The position numbers and the translations under genes were made by a program. Source: Gammaproteobacteria bacterium (GTDB taxonomy: Bacteria; Pseudomonadota; Gammaproteobacteria; Natronospirales; REEB76). Taken from it: a stretch of DNA of 32,920 nt. Under the pieces are notes generated by a model that saw nothing but the letters and a program-made list of their open reading frames with translations, did not search any database and was not told the DNA's origin. The stretch covers positions 1 to 32,920 of the forward strand of contig JAGXAZ010000008.1 in NCBI GenBank assembly GCA_018971365.1, in the 5' to 3' direction. Of this stretch, positions 20,011 through 27,949 are shown in pieces. Every line of letters begins with the position of its first letter. Within the stretch, counting starts at the first letter, position 1.

Positions 20011-20047
20011 ACTATATATATTAGGGCGGCTTTTCGGTTAGTCGTAA
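20011..20047 (-). promoter_or_regulatory. Candidate promoter region for the glgE operon
   Basis: On the minus strand TTACGA (20042-20047) and TAATAT (20018-20023) are 18 nt apart, a weak sigma-70-like pair. An alternative -10, TATAGT (20011-20016, 5 of 6 to consensus), ends only 6 nt before the glgE GTG and would give a leaderless or near-leaderless mRNA, but it has no good -35. A lone consensus TTGACA sits at 20064-20069 without a good -10 at 17 nt. The rest of the 249-bp tolB-glgE gap (20005-20253) shows no gene and no convincing terminator. Confidence 0.35.
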
Positions 20048-20253
20048 GCTTATTCGGCCATCATGTCAAATAATGCTAAACCCATGCAAGCGGGGAATCA
20101 TCCTGCGTTTGCAGACTCAATTCCGGTTTGCGCCGCACATTCCACAATGCTCATCCATGAAGACCCATCAAGTGTAACGCAGCGGTCTAATTGGGCGTTC
20201 TTCTATCGGGAAAATTCAGTGGATAAAACCCGCAGTGGGAAGCCGGCCCTGGC

Positions 20254-21564
20254 CTACTGTGACAGGAACGGACCCCAGACGGGAGCATGCACGCTCACCC
20301 CGGATTGGGATTCCGAAAGACGCTCGCGCACCTGGCCATCCACGGATACCTCGGCAAGTACGCCGCGACCTCCATAACTGGCCTCGTAAATAATCATGCT
20401 GCCGTTGGGCGCAAAGCTCGGTGATTTGTCCAGATCGCCGTCCGTGAGCGTCAACAGCGCGCCGCTGTTGAGATTCATGACGGCGATGTGCAAGCGGCCA
20501 TTTTCGCGGTGCACCATGACCAGCGTCTGGCCGTCGGGCGAAACGCTCGCGCGCGCATTATAGTTGCCGTCGAAGGTGATGCGCTGCGGTGTGCCGCCGC
20601 TCAAACTTACCTTGTAGATCTGCGGACTGCCGCCGCGGTCGGAAGTGAAATACAGGCTCTGACCATCCGGCGACCATGCCGGTTCGGTGTCGATGGCTGC
20701 GGACGTGGTGATGCGGCGCAGCGTGCGGCTGGCAAGGTCCATGATGTAAATATCGGGGTTGCCGGGCGTGGACGACAGCACCAGCGCCAGCCGGCGGCCG
20801 TCGGGCGAGAAGGCCGGCGCACTGTTCAGTCCCGACCGGTCGGAAAGCAGCTCACGCTTGCCGGTATATATGTCCTGCATGTAAATGGCCGGCAAGCCGG
20901 TCTCAAACGATACGTACGCCAGGTCCTTACCGTCCGGCGACCAGGCCGGCGACATGATCGGTTCATTGGAGCTGAATACCGTCTGCGGGTTGTAGCCGTC
21001 GGAATCCGCCACTACCAGCGCATAGTGGCGGTCCAGTCCGCCCTTGCCGGAAACTTCCACGTACGCGATACGCGTGGCGAACGCGCCGCGTTGTCCGGTC
21101 AGCTTCTGGTAAATCAGATCGCTGATCTTGTGCGCGGTCCAGCGCAGAGCCCCGGGAGTAGTAAGCACCGCAAGTCCCAGCAACTGCTGACCGGTATATA
21201 CATTGAACAGCTGGAATTCCACCTGGTAGTTGCCCGCGCCTGCAGGCTTGATACGGCCGATCACCAGGTTGTTGACGCCGAGGATGCGCCAGTTGGTGAA
21301 ATGGATATCCGCCGCCAGCGCCGGCTTCTCCAGCATGGAACTGTCCGGGATTGCCTTGAACCGGCCGCTGCGCGTGAGATCGGCACTGATCACAGCCGCC
21401 ACGTCGGTAGCGGGCGGCGGCCCCGGCACCTGCCAGGCAAACGGCACCACGGCTACCGGCACCGCGGTATTGATCCCCTGGGTAATCTGGATTTCAAGTA
21501 CTGCGTGCGCCACACCCAGTGGCAGCATGGCGAGAATCAAAACCAGGAGCAGTCTGCGCCGCAC
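20254..21564 (-). CDS. tolB: Tol-Pal system periplasmic beta-propeller protein TolB
   Basis: 436 residues (E. coli 430). A Sec signal (RRRLLLVLILAMLPLGVAHA, cleavage about 21) is followed by the TolA-binding N-terminal segment (VLEIQITQG), an N-terminal alpha/beta domain (about 25-165) and a six-bladed propeller with repeated SPDG motifs (SPAWSPDGKDLAYVS, EPAWSPDGQSLYFTS). TolB binds Pal and TolA and is central to outer-membrane constriction and Pal recycling. The start is GTG, one nt after the tolA stop, with GGGGAA upstream. The C-terminus HAPVWGPFLSQ is intact and is the sequence duplicated as a relic in front of pal. It is followed by glgE instead of pal. Confidence 0.97.
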   Translation of the reverse strand: MRRRLLLVLILAMLPLGVAHAVLEIQITQGINTAVPVAVVPFAWQVPGPPPATDVAAVISADLTRSGRFKAIPDSSMLEKPALAADIHFTNWRILGVNNLVIGRIKPAGAGNYQVEFQLFNVYTGQQLLGLAVLTTPGALRWTAHKISDLIYQKLTGQRGAFATRIAYVEVSGKGGLDRHYALVVADSDGYNPQTVFSSNEPIMSPAWSPDGKDLAYVSFETGLPAIYMQDIYTGKRELLSDRSGLNSAPAFSPDGRRLALVLSSTPGNPDIYIMDLASRTLRRITTSAAIDTEPAWSPDGQSLYFTSDRGGSPQIYKVSLSGGTPQRITFDGNYNARASVSPDGQTLVMVHRENGRLHIAVMNLNSGALLTLTDGDLDKSPSFAPNGSMIIYEASYGGRGVLAEVSVDGQVRERLSESQSGVSVHAPVWGPFLSQ

Positions 21565-21565
21565 G

Positions 21566-22384
21566 TCAATTCCCCGGACTGTTTTGCGGTGTGAAGTTTA
21601 ATACAAACACGCGCTGGAACAATGACGGCTCGGGTGGCGGCGGCAACGGTGAAGAACGCAACACCGCGGTAATCACGGACTGCTGTATGGCCTCGTTGCC
21701 GTTGCAGGAAATGATCTGTGCATTGGCCACGGTGCCGCCCGGCACCTGCTCGACCTGCACCTTGCAGCTCAAATTGGCCGGTGCGTTGGCCGGTTGATTC
21801 CAGTTGCTCTCCACCTTCTGCCTGACCACTGCCGTCCATTGCTGCAACAAGGATGCGCGGCGCGCATTGAGTGCGCCCTGCTCTACGGCGATCTCGCGCT
21901 GCAATTCGGCTTGACGTCTGGCGTTCTGCTGTTTCTTGGCCGCCGCGGCCGCCTGGGCCTTGAGTTTGGCGATTTTGTCCTGCTGCGCTTTCTCCGCCTG
22001 CGCCTGCTGTTGCAGCTCGGCGAGTTTGGTGTTCAGCGCTTGTTGCGCGGCCGCCTGCTGCTGTTGCAATTGTGCAAGTTTCTGCTGCTCCTGCTCACGT
22101 TCGGTCTTTGCGGCCTGCGCCTGCTGTTCAAGCTTCTGTCGGGCCTCCTGCTTTTGTTTCTCCTGCGCCTGCAGCAGGGCCATCTGCTGATTGATCAATT
22201 TCTGGTCCACTACCGTCGCTTGCACCGGCTGCGCCACCTGCGCTGACCCACCCAACGATGGCAGTGTGGAATTTGTCCAATGGAAGCTCAGGATCATCAA
22301 TACGAGAAATGCCGCATGCAGCAGCACCGAATAAACCCAGGGCAGCAGGCGTTGGGAACGGGCTTGCATCACGGCTTCCGTCAT
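21566..22384 (-). CDS. tolA: Tol-Pal inner membrane linker TolA
   Basis: 272 residues with the three-domain TolA layout: a single N-terminal transmembrane helix (about 13-35, LPWVYSVLLHAAFLVLMIL), a long Gln/Ala/Lys-rich helical domain II (about 60-175, with QQKLAQLQQQQAAAQQ), and a C-terminal TolB/CpoB-interacting domain (about 180-272) with two Cys likely to pair (LSCKV and IISCNG). It spans the periplasm and transmits proton-motive-force energy from TolQR. Domain II is short, since E. coli TolA has 421 residues. The ATG overlaps the tolR stop by 4 nt, and tolB starts one nt after its stop. Confidence 0.95.
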   Translation of the reverse strand: MTEAVMQARSQRLLPWVYSVLLHAAFLVLMILSFHWTNSTLPSLGGSAQVAQPVQATVVDQKLINQQMALLQAQEKQKQEARQKLEQQAQAAKTEREQEQQKLAQLQQQQAAAQQALNTKLAELQQQAQAEKAQQDKIAKLKAQAAAAAKKQQNARRQAELQREIAVEQGALNARRASLLQQWTAVVRQKVESNWNQPANAPANLSCKVQVEQVPGGTVANAQIISCNGNEAIQQSVITAVLRSSPLPPPPEPSLFQRVFVLNFTPQNSPGN

Positions 22385-22836
22385 GACTTGCCGGTGATTT
22401 CCACGCGCGGCGGATTGTTGGGATTGGTCTCCAGCCCCACGCTCGGCGCACCTGCGGCCTGCAGGAGCACCATGCCGCGCAGTACCGAATCGTAGCGGGC
22501 ATCTCGGTCACCGCGCACCACCACGTGGGTGCCAGGCTTGAGTTTGAGCACTGCCGCTACCGTAGCCACCACCAGGCGTGAGTCTATCGGCTGATCCGGA
22601 TGCGCGCCGATATTGAGGTAATACCTGCCGTCCGCCGTCACCGTAAGCACCACTGGAGTCTCGTCGGGTTTCAGGTCCAGCGGTTTGGCGCTCGCCTTCG
22701 GCAAATTTACTTTTACGCCCTGACTGAGCAAGGGCGCCGTGATCATGAAGATGATCAGTAGCACCAGCATCACGTCGATGTAGGGTACGACGTTGATCTC
22801 GCTCATCACCCGTCGTTTGCCGCGTCGTCCGGCCAT
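22381..22836 (-). CDS. tolR: Tol-Pal proton-channel subunit TolR
   Basis: An ExbD/TolR-family protein of 151 residues. After a basic cytoplasmic start (MAGRRGKRRVM) it has the hallmark SEINVVPYIDVMLVLLIIFM, with the channel Asp within one transmembrane helix, then a periplasmic domain. TolQ and TolR form the proton-driven motor that energises TolA. I start at 22836 rather than the track's 22968, because the extra 44 residues lie inside tolQ in another frame and AGGGG precedes 22836. It begins 7 nt after the tolQ stop and overlaps tolA by 4 nt. Confidence 0.95.
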   Translation of the reverse strand: MAGRRGKRRVMSEINVVPYIDVMLVLLIIFMITAPLLSQGVKVNLPKASAKPLDLKPDETPVVLTVTADGRYYLNIGAHPDQPIDSRLVVATVAAVLKLKPGTHVVVRGDRDARYDSVLRGMVLLQAAGAPSVGLETNPNNPPRVEITGKS

Positions 22837-22843
22837 GCGATGC

Positions 22844-23533
22844 TTACCCCTGCGCCGGCACGACGCGCGCGCCGACGTGGCGCTGCAGGATCGTGGAAAA
22901 TTCGTCGAGAAATCCGTCAAAGCGCGTTTCCAGACGCTCCACGTGATTGGCGAAACGGTTGTAAGCAATGACCGCGGGAATCGCCGCGATCAGGCCCATG
23001 GCGGTGGCGATCAGCGCTTCGGAAATGCCCGGCGCCACCATGGCAATGGTGGCCTGCTGCACGTTGCCGAGACCGTGGAACGCATTCATGATGCCCCACA
23101 CGGTGCCGAATAGCCCGACGTACGGACTGGTGGAGCCCACGGTAGCGAGAAAGGCAAGGTGCTCCTCCAGCCGGTCCACCTCGCGCAGCTGCGCCACACG
23201 CATGGCGCGGCGCGCGCCCTCGATGACCAGGCCCTGCGCGTCGCTCTGCTTGCGCAGACGCGCAAATTCGCCAAAACCGGATTCAAAGATGCTTTCCATG
23301 CCGCTCTCTGCGCCGGAGCCGCTGATCTCCTTGTAGATGCCGGCGATCTCGCCGCCGGACCAGAAGCGCTTCTCGAAGGTGTCGGTGGCGACCCGTGCTT
23401 CCTTGAGCATACGGTGCTTGCGGAAGATTACCGCCCAGGAAGCCAGCGAGGCCGCCACCAAGATGAGCAGCACGATCTTCACCACCAGACTCGCGTGCAG
23501 GGCGATTTCCAGAAAGGATTCCTGACCATTCAT
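22844..23533 (-). CDS. tolQ: Tol-Pal proton-channel subunit TolQ
   Basis: 229 residues, the family length, with three transmembrane segments: about 17-38 (VVKIVLLILVAASLASWAVI), about 132-155 and about 165-190. The MotA/TolQ/ExbB signature GLFGTVWGIMNAF precedes TMs 2-3, and GLIAAIPAVIAYNRF closes them. Together with TolR it forms the proton-conducting motor that drives TolA. It starts immediately after the ybgC stop (TAAATG), so it is in the same operon. Confidence 0.97.
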   Translation of the reverse strand: MNGQESFLEIALHASLVVKIVLLILVAASLASWAVIFRKHRMLKEARVATDTFEKRFWSGGEIAGIYKEISGSGAESGMESIFESGFGEFARLRKQSDAQGLVIEGARRAMRVAQLREVDRLEEHLAFLATVGSTSPYVGLFGTVWGIMNAFHGLGNVQQATIAMVAPGISEALIATAMGLIAAIPAVIAYNRFANHVERLETRFDGFLDEFSTILQRHVGARVVPAQG

Positions 23534-24031
23534 TTATTGCAGCTCCGCCGCGATTTCCCGCGGCCAGGGTTGGGGTTTGAAACTCGTGCGGTCCACGCAC
23601 ACCACGCTGATTTCGGCGGAACATAGCCGCGCTTGCTCCGCGCCCAGGCGCTGGATGTCCTGGGCAAACGTCAGGCTGGCGCGCCGCCGGTGCAGGATTT
23701 TGACGCTCACCAGCAGCGCGTCGTTGAAACGTGCAGGCTTATGATAATCGAGCGTCACCCCGGTCACCACGAACAGCACGCCAAAACGCCGGCGCAGGTC
23801 GTCCTGTTCGTAACCCAGATTACGCAACCATTCGGTGCGCGCGCGTTCCATATACTTCAGATAATTGGCGTGATACACCACGCCACCTGCGTCGGTGTCC
23901 TCGTAATACACGCGCACCGGCCAGGTGAATACAGCGTATGCGGCCGGTGCCGGTTTACCGGTTACGCCGCCGTGACCAAGCTGCTTGCGTTTGGTTCCGT
24001 GCGCCACACATTCAACCCGGAGCGCCGTCAA
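23534..24031 (-). CDS. ybgC: Tol-Pal associated acyl-CoA thioesterase YbgC
   Basis: A hotdog-fold thioesterase. The core [28 protein letters not shown] is the YbgC family signature, including the catalytic Asp in DTDAGG. In E. coli YbgC hydrolyses acyl-CoA and is encoded as the first gene of the tol operon. The start is uncertain: the track begins at a TTG (24031) that overlaps ruvB by 20 nt, and an in-frame GTG at 24007 would place the start just behind the ruvB stop. Either way about 25-35 residues precede the conserved WPVRVYYED, more than in E. coli. It directly abuts tolQ. Confidence 0.92.
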   Translation of the reverse strand: MTALRVECVAHGTKRKQLGHGGVTGKPAPAAYAVFTWPVRVYYEDTDAGGVVYHANYLKYMERARTEWLRNLGYEQDDLRRRFGVLFVVTGVTLDYHKPARFNDALLVSVKILHRRRASLTFAQDIQRLGAEQARLCSAEISVVCVDRTSFKPQPWPREIAAELQ

Positions 24032-25052
24032 ACATGTCCGCAGACGGATCGCGCGCCGGCGGCTTCAGGCCGAAATGCTGGTACGCGGCCTTGCTGGCCA
24101 TGCGCCCGCGGGCGGTGCGCATCAAATACCCCTGCTGGATCAGGAACGGCTCGAGCACATCCTCGATGGTGCCGCGTTCCTCGCCGATGGCGGCCGCCAG
24201 ACTGTCCACGCCCACGGGTCCGCCGTCGAATTTTTCGATCACCGTGAGCAGCAGGCGGCGGTCCAGCTGATCGAAACCATGCATATCCACTTCCAGGAGG
24301 TCCATGGCCTGGCGCGCCACCGCCGCGGTGATGCGGCCGTCGGCTTTCACCTGGGCGAAATCCCGCACCCGGCGCAGCAGCCGGTTGGCGATGCGCGGCG
24401 TGCCACGCGCGCGCGTGGCGATTTCGCGTGCGCCGTCTGCATCACACGCCAGCGTCAATATGTGCGCCGAGCGCGTCACGATACGCGCCAGTTCCTCGTG
24501 ACTGTAGAACTCCAGGCGCTGCACGATGCCGAAGCGGTCGCGCAACGGCGAGGTCAGCAGGCCGGCGCGCGTGGTGGCACCCACGAGCGTAAACGGCGGG
24601 ATGTCGAGCTTGATGGAGCGCGCCGCCGGTCCTTCGCCGATCATGATGTCGAGCTTGTAGTCCTCGAGTGCCGGATACAGCACTTCCTCCACCACGGCCG
24701 AAAGGCGGTGGATCTCGTCCACGAACAGCACGTCGCGCGGCTCGAGATTGGTGAGCAGCGCCGCCAGATCGCCGGGCCGCTCCAGCACCGGTCCGGAGGT
24801 CTGGCGCAGGTTGACGCCCATCTCGTGCGCGATGATGTGCGCCAGCGTGGTCTTGCCCAGGCCCGGGGGGCCGAAGATCAGCACGTGATCGAGCGCTTCC
24901 TGGCGCTGGCGCGCGGCACCGATGAAAATTTCCATCTGCTCGCGCACCGCCGGCTGGCCGATGTACTCGGCGAGCGTGCGCGGCCGGATGCTGCGATCGA
25001 TGGCCTCGTCCTCGGGCGTAGTCCGCGTGGTTACCAGGCGCTCGTCGGTCAT
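24012..25052 (-). CDS. ruvB: Holliday junction branch-migration ATPase RuvB
   Basis: 346 residues, the standard length. It has Walker [10 protein letters not shown] (about 60), Walker B VDEIHRLS (about 110), sensor 1 GATTRAGLL, the arginine-finger region PLRDRFG, and the C-terminal winged-helix domain (FGLKPP). RuvB hexamers drive branch migration with RuvA. Two adjacent starts exist, GTG 25055 and ATG 25052; I prefer ATG. It lies 10 nt after the ruvA stop and overlaps the possible ybgC TTG start. Confidence 0.97.
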   Translation of the reverse strand: MTDERLVTTRTTPEDEAIDRSIRPRTLAEYIGQPAVREQMEIFIGAARQRQEALDHVLIFGPPGLGKTTLAHIIAHEMGVNLRQTSGPVLERPGDLAALLTNLEPRDVLFVDEIHRLSAVVEEVLYPALEDYKLDIMIGEGPAARSIKLDIPPFTLVGATTRAGLLTSPLRDRFGIVQRLEFYSHEELARIVTRSAHILTLACDADGAREIATRARGTPRIANRLLRRVRDFAQVKADGRITAAVARQAMDLLEVDMHGFDQLDRRLLLTVIEKFDGGPVGVDSLAAAIGEERGTIEDVLEPFLIQQGYLMRTARGRMASKAAYQHFGLKPPARDPSADMFDGAPG

Positions 25053-25062
25053 CACCGCGACA

Positions 25063-25650
25063 TCAACCGGCGCGCGCCGCGTTCTGCAGCGCGCGGCGGA
25101 TCAGTTCGGCGCTGCTGATGCCGGTATCCTTGATGGCCTGCAGCATGCGGCCCGCTTCCGGCGGCTTGTAACCCAGGCTCACCAGCGCGGAAAGCGCCTC
25201 GTCGCGCGCCGTCATCGGTGCGCTGCGGGTCACTGCGTCGCCGCCTGCGTCATCCAGGCGGTCGCGCATCTCGACCACCAGGCGTTCCGCAGTTTTCCTG
25301 CCGATGCCCGGCAGGCGCGTGAGCGCAGTACTGTCGTTGTCGCGCACACAGCGCACGAAATTCTCCACGCTCACACCCGAGAGGATGGTGAGCGCCAGCC
25401 GCGGCCCCACGCCGTTCACGCGTATCAGCGCACGGAACAGGCGACGCTCGGTTTCAGTGCCAAAACCGAACAGCACGTGGGCATCCTCGCGCACCGCGAG
25501 ATGGGTATAGAGCATGATCTCCGCGCCCACCTCGGGCAGACCATAAAACGTGGACATCGGGGCCTCGACCTCGTAGCCCACGCCCTGCACGTCCACGAGC
25601 AGGTGCGGCGCCTGGCGCTGCAGAATGCGGCCGCGCAAAAACCCGATCAT
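25063..25650 (-). CDS. ruvA: Holliday junction-binding subunit RuvA
   Basis: 195 residues with the RuvA start MIGFLRGRI, the OB-fold domain (about 1-65), two helix-hairpin-helix motifs ([10 protein letters not shown]-like [10 protein letters not shown] about 78 and [12 protein letters not shown] about 113) and the RuvB-binding C-terminal domain (about 150-195, [12 protein letters not shown]). It binds four-way junctions and loads RuvB. Its ATG overlaps the ruvC stop by 4 nt. Confidence 0.97.
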   Translation of the reverse strand: MIGFLRGRILQRQAPHLLVDVQGVGYEVEAPMSTFYGLPEVGAEIMLYTHLAVREDAHVLFGFGTETERRLFRALIRVNGVGPRLALTILSGVSVENFVRCVRDNDSTALTRLPGIGRKTAERLVVEMRDRLDDAGGDAVTRSAPMTARDEALSALVSLGYKPPEAGRMLQAIKDTGISSAELIRRALQNAARAG

Positions 25651-26138
25651 CGTGCCTCCCCGAGCTGCCGAAGCAGGCGGCGGCTGTGGGCATGACAGAT
25701 GGCCACGGCCAGCGCATCGGCGCTGTCGGCCTGCATGCGTCCCTGCAGACCCAGCAGGATTTTGACCATATGCTGCACCTGCTGCTTGTCAGCGCCGCCC
25801 TTGCCGGTGAGCGCCAGTTTCACTTCTCTCGGGGTATATTCGGACAGCGGCAAATCCAGCGCCAGCGTGGCGCAGATGGCCGCGGCGCGCGCCTGACCCA
25901 GTTTCAGGGCGCTGTCGGCGTTCTTGTGCACGAATGCCTTTTCCACCGCCAATTCCTCGGGCCTGAATTCCGCCAGCACCGCTTCCACCCCCCGGAAAAT
26001 TCCGCGCAGGCGTACGCGGAAGTCGCTACCGGCGACGCGAATGCAGCCGCTGGCCACGTGTCCGAGCCGCTGCCCGTCATAATCCACCACGCCGTAGCCG
26101 GTGAACAGTGAACCCGGGTCAATGCCGAGTATGCGCAC
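25647..26138 (-). CDS. ruvC: Holliday junction endonuclease RuvC
   Basis: 163 residues from GTG 26138 (VRILGIDPGS). Active-site acidic residues are visible in GIDPGS (about 7), AVEKAF (about 66) and QADSADALAVAICHAH (about 138-141), the RuvC set. It introduces symmetric nicks into Holliday junctions moved by RuvAB. The 247-aa ORF of the track runs upstream through yebC in another frame and is not the real start. GGAG lies directly before the GTG, closer than usual. It starts 10 nt after the yebC stop and overlaps ruvA by 4 nt. Confidence 0.96.
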   Translation of the reverse strand: MRILGIDPGSLFTGYGVVDYDGQRLGHVASGCIRVAGSDFRVRLRGIFRGVEAVLAEFRPEELAVEKAFVHKNADSALKLGQARAAAICATLALDLPLSEYTPREVKLALTGKGGADKQQVQHMVKILLGLQGRMQADSADALAVAICHAHSRRLLRQLGEAR

Positions 26139-26148
26139 CTCCGCCCGC

Positions 26149-26892
26149 TCACGAGGCCTTGAGCAGGGCCGCGGGAAATTCGGCGTTGGAATACACTGCC
26201 TGCACGTCGTCCAGGTCTTCGAGTGCTTCCAGCAATTCCAGCACCGCCGGCGCCTGCTCGGCCGAGAGTTGCACCGCGCTGGATGCACGCAGCGTGACTT
26301 CGGCGGATTCCGGCATGAGACCGGCGCTCTCCATGGCTTGCCGGACGCCGTGAAACACGGCCGGATCGGTGAGCACCTCGAAGCTGCCATCCTCGGCCGC
26401 CACGATATCCTCGGCGCCTGCCGCCAGCGCGGCCTCCATCAATAGCGCTTCGCTGGTGCCGGCGGCAAACCTGAGCACGCCGCATTTGTTGAACAGATAA
26501 CCTACCGAGCCGTCCGCACCCAGGTTGCCGGCATGCTTGGTGAATGCATGCCGTACCTCACCCACGGTACGCGTGCGGTTGTCAGTCAGACACTCCACGA
26601 TGATGGCCACGCCACCCGGCGCATAGCCCTCGTAGCGCGCCTCTTCCAGCGCCGCACCTCCGGATTCGCCCGCACCACGCTTGATGGCACGCTCGATGGT
26701 GTCCCTGGTCATGTTGCCGCGCAGCGCGTTGTCCACCGCGAGGCGCAGGCGTGGATTGTGATCCGGATTTGGATCGCCGTGGCGCGCGGCGGTTGTGATC
26801 TCGCGGATCAGGCGTGTAAACAGTTTGCCGCGCTTGGCATCCTGGGCAGACTTGCGATGCTGGATATTGGCCCACTTGCTGTGACCGGACAT
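26149..26892 (-). CDS. yebC: YebC/PmpR family regulatory or translation factor
   Basis: 247 residues with the family start MAGHSKWANIQHRK-like MSGHSKWANIQHRKS, followed by DAKRGKLFTRLIREI and the body KRGAGES, YEGYAPGGVAIIVE and NLGADGSVGYLF. The family (YebC, PmpR, mitochondrial TACO1) has been described as DNA-binding regulators and, more recently, as ribosome-associated factors that relieve stalling. Linkage to ruvCAB is common in proteobacteria. It begins 18 nt behind yfaZ and 10 nt before ruvC, so it probably shares their transcript. Confidence 0.95.
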   Translation of the reverse strand: MSGHSKWANIQHRKSAQDAKRGKLFTRLIREITTAARHGDPNPDHNPRLRLAVDNALRGNMTRDTIERAIKRGAGESGGAALEEARYEGYAPGGVAIIVECLTDNRTRTVGEVRHAFTKHAGNLGADGSVGYLFNKCGVLRFAAGTSEALLMEAALAAGAEDIVAAEDGSFEVLTDPAVFHGVRQAMESAGLMPESAEVTLRASSAVQLSAEQAPAVLELLEALEDLDDVQAVYSNAEFPAALLKAS

Positions 26893-26910
26893 GATTCACC
26901 GTCGCGCAAC

Positions 26911-27483
26911 TCAGAAACTCAGGTTCAGCCCCACCATGAAGGTGTTGTCCAAGGTTACCGTGCTGGTGCCGGTGAAGGCCGCGGAAACGTGCCGATAGCC
27001 CACGTACAGCTCGGCGTTGCGCAGGATTTCATAGCCGGCGGTCACGCCGTACTGCAGGTAGCGATCCGCATTGTTGAAGGACACAACCTTGGGCGCCACG
27101 TACAGCTCACCGCCTATCGTAAAGCGGTTGTAGGTCGGCCAGGTGTAATTGAAATGTCCGCCGAGAGCCAGCACCGTGCCGTTGCCGTTGTACTGCTTGG
27201 GACTGACGAAGAACAGCTTGCCGCCCACGGCAAACACAAACGGTGAACCCACCGGATTGGCGTTGCCGACCACGGTTAAGCCGGCACTGCCGATGTCCAC
27301 GTAATCGGTGTGATGCAGGTAACCGAATTCGGCCTGCAGCCCGGTGTTGGTGAGACCTGCCGCATAATTTATAGACGCGGAATTGCTGCCCAGATTGACG
27401 TTCAGGTCATTCGCCTGAGCAGCGAACGCGGCACACGCCGCAAGCATGAACACCACCAGCAAACCGGCGCGGCGCACGAGCAT
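26911..27483 (-). CDS. YfaZ-family outer membrane protein
   Basis: 190 residues from ATG 27483, chosen because GAGGAG lies about 6 nt upstream; the track's start at 27498 precedes that site. An N-terminal export signal (VVFMLAACAAFAAQA) is followed by alternating amphipathic beta strands and a terminal aromatic (LNLSF), typical of small outer membrane barrels. The segments LQAEFGYLHHTD, LALGGHFNYTW, IGGELYVAPK and LYVGYRH match the YfaZ family as I know it. The function of the family is not established. A LAAC string in the signal could also act as a lipobox. First gene of the run yfaZ-yebC-ruvCAB-ybgC-tolQRAB. Confidence 0.8.
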   Translation of the reverse strand: MLVRRAGLLVVFMLAACAAFAAQANDLNVNLGSNSASINYAAGLTNTGLQAEFGYLHHTDYVDIGSAGLTVVGNANPVGSPFVFAVGGKLFFVSPKQYNGNGTVLALGGHFNYTWPTYNRFTIGGELYVAPKVVSFNNADRYLQYGVTAGYEILRNAELYVGYRHVSAAFTGTSTVTLDNTFMVGLNLSF

Positions 27484-27949
27484 GTCAAGTCTCCTCAAAA
27501 TGAAAATCCGGGACTACCGGTATATATGATAGCGTCAATTGACCGGCTTCTGCAGGACGGACGCATGCATGCGTGTGTGTTTTGCGGTTTTGCGGACTCC
27601 GACCTGCACATCCGCCCTCTGCAATTTGCATTCCATAACTGCGGCAGGGTCGGCGGCCTTGACCGTGGCCTTGCGGATGCGCTCGCCGGCACCCGGGTCC
27701 GGCCTGCACCTGGTCCTGCCGGCCTGACGCCTCCGGGGTAACTCCGGAATTTTTGCCCGCGCACACCGTCGGGACCGAGCTATGCGCCGATCCCGTGCGC
27801 TCTGTGGGCTTGCATTCGGGGGGTTCCCTTCAACACTCTCATAGACTACATTTCGCCCGTCCTACCACGAGGAACGGGTCATCCGAGGTCATACCCCCAG
27901 GCAGCCCAGACCCCATCTCATCGGCCGTGCCAGCCGCTTCCTCGGCTAC
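27484..27949. other. Intergenic region between divergent yfaZ and bax
   Basis: About 466 bp. It holds the yfaZ ribosome site and candidate promoter at the left. The middle is GC-rich; the ORFs there have low-complexity Arg/Pro/Ser content and no recognisable domain. A small hairpin (TCCGG at 27732-27736 with CCGGA at 27744-27748) followed by AATTTTT is too weak to call a terminator. I see no clear bax promoter. From 27845 on, the bax frame is open without a start codon. Confidence 0.5.
27526..27554 (-). promoter_or_regulatory. Candidate promoter upstream of yfaZ
   Basis: On the minus strand TGCAGA (27549-27554) and TATCAT (27526-27531, 5 of 6 to the -10 consensus) are separated by 17 nt, about 43 nt before the yfaZ ATG. 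The -35 match is weak (3 of 6). If real, it would serve the whole yfaZ to tolB run. Confidence 0.3.

Larger units (their letters stand above)
1883..20253. other. Alpha-glucan/trehalose island inserted between tolB and pal
   Basis: The segment from the intact tolB stop to the tolB relic in front of pal interrupts the otherwise standard tolQRAB-pal-cpoB-queE order. It contains only the six-gene operon glgE, treS-mak, glgB, glgX, treZ, malQ-treY plus about 250 bp of leader and about 640 bp of trailer including the relic. All island genes run in the same direction as the tol genes. The repeated tolB 3' ends form imperfect direct repeats at the two borders. No integrase, transposase, tRNA or IS inverted repeats were seen, so homologous recombination through tolB is the most economical route of entry. 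That mechanism is inference; the separation and the duplicated sequence are directly visible. Confidence 0.7.

Noticed and set aside
20130-20253. Possible tolB terminator or pal remnant downstream of intact tolB
   Set aside because: Only short, weak stems (e.g. CCCACTGCGGG then TTTT), and no alignment to the pal start that I could defend.
1883-20253. Classical mobile element carrying the glucan genes
   Set aside because: No integrase, transposase, tRNA target or terminal inverted repeats; the only border repeat is the tolB 3' end itself.
27534-27543. Perfect 10-bp palindrome GTCAATTGAC upstream of yfaZ
   Set aside because: Palindromes this short are expected by chance about thirty times in a window of this size; no paired site was seen.
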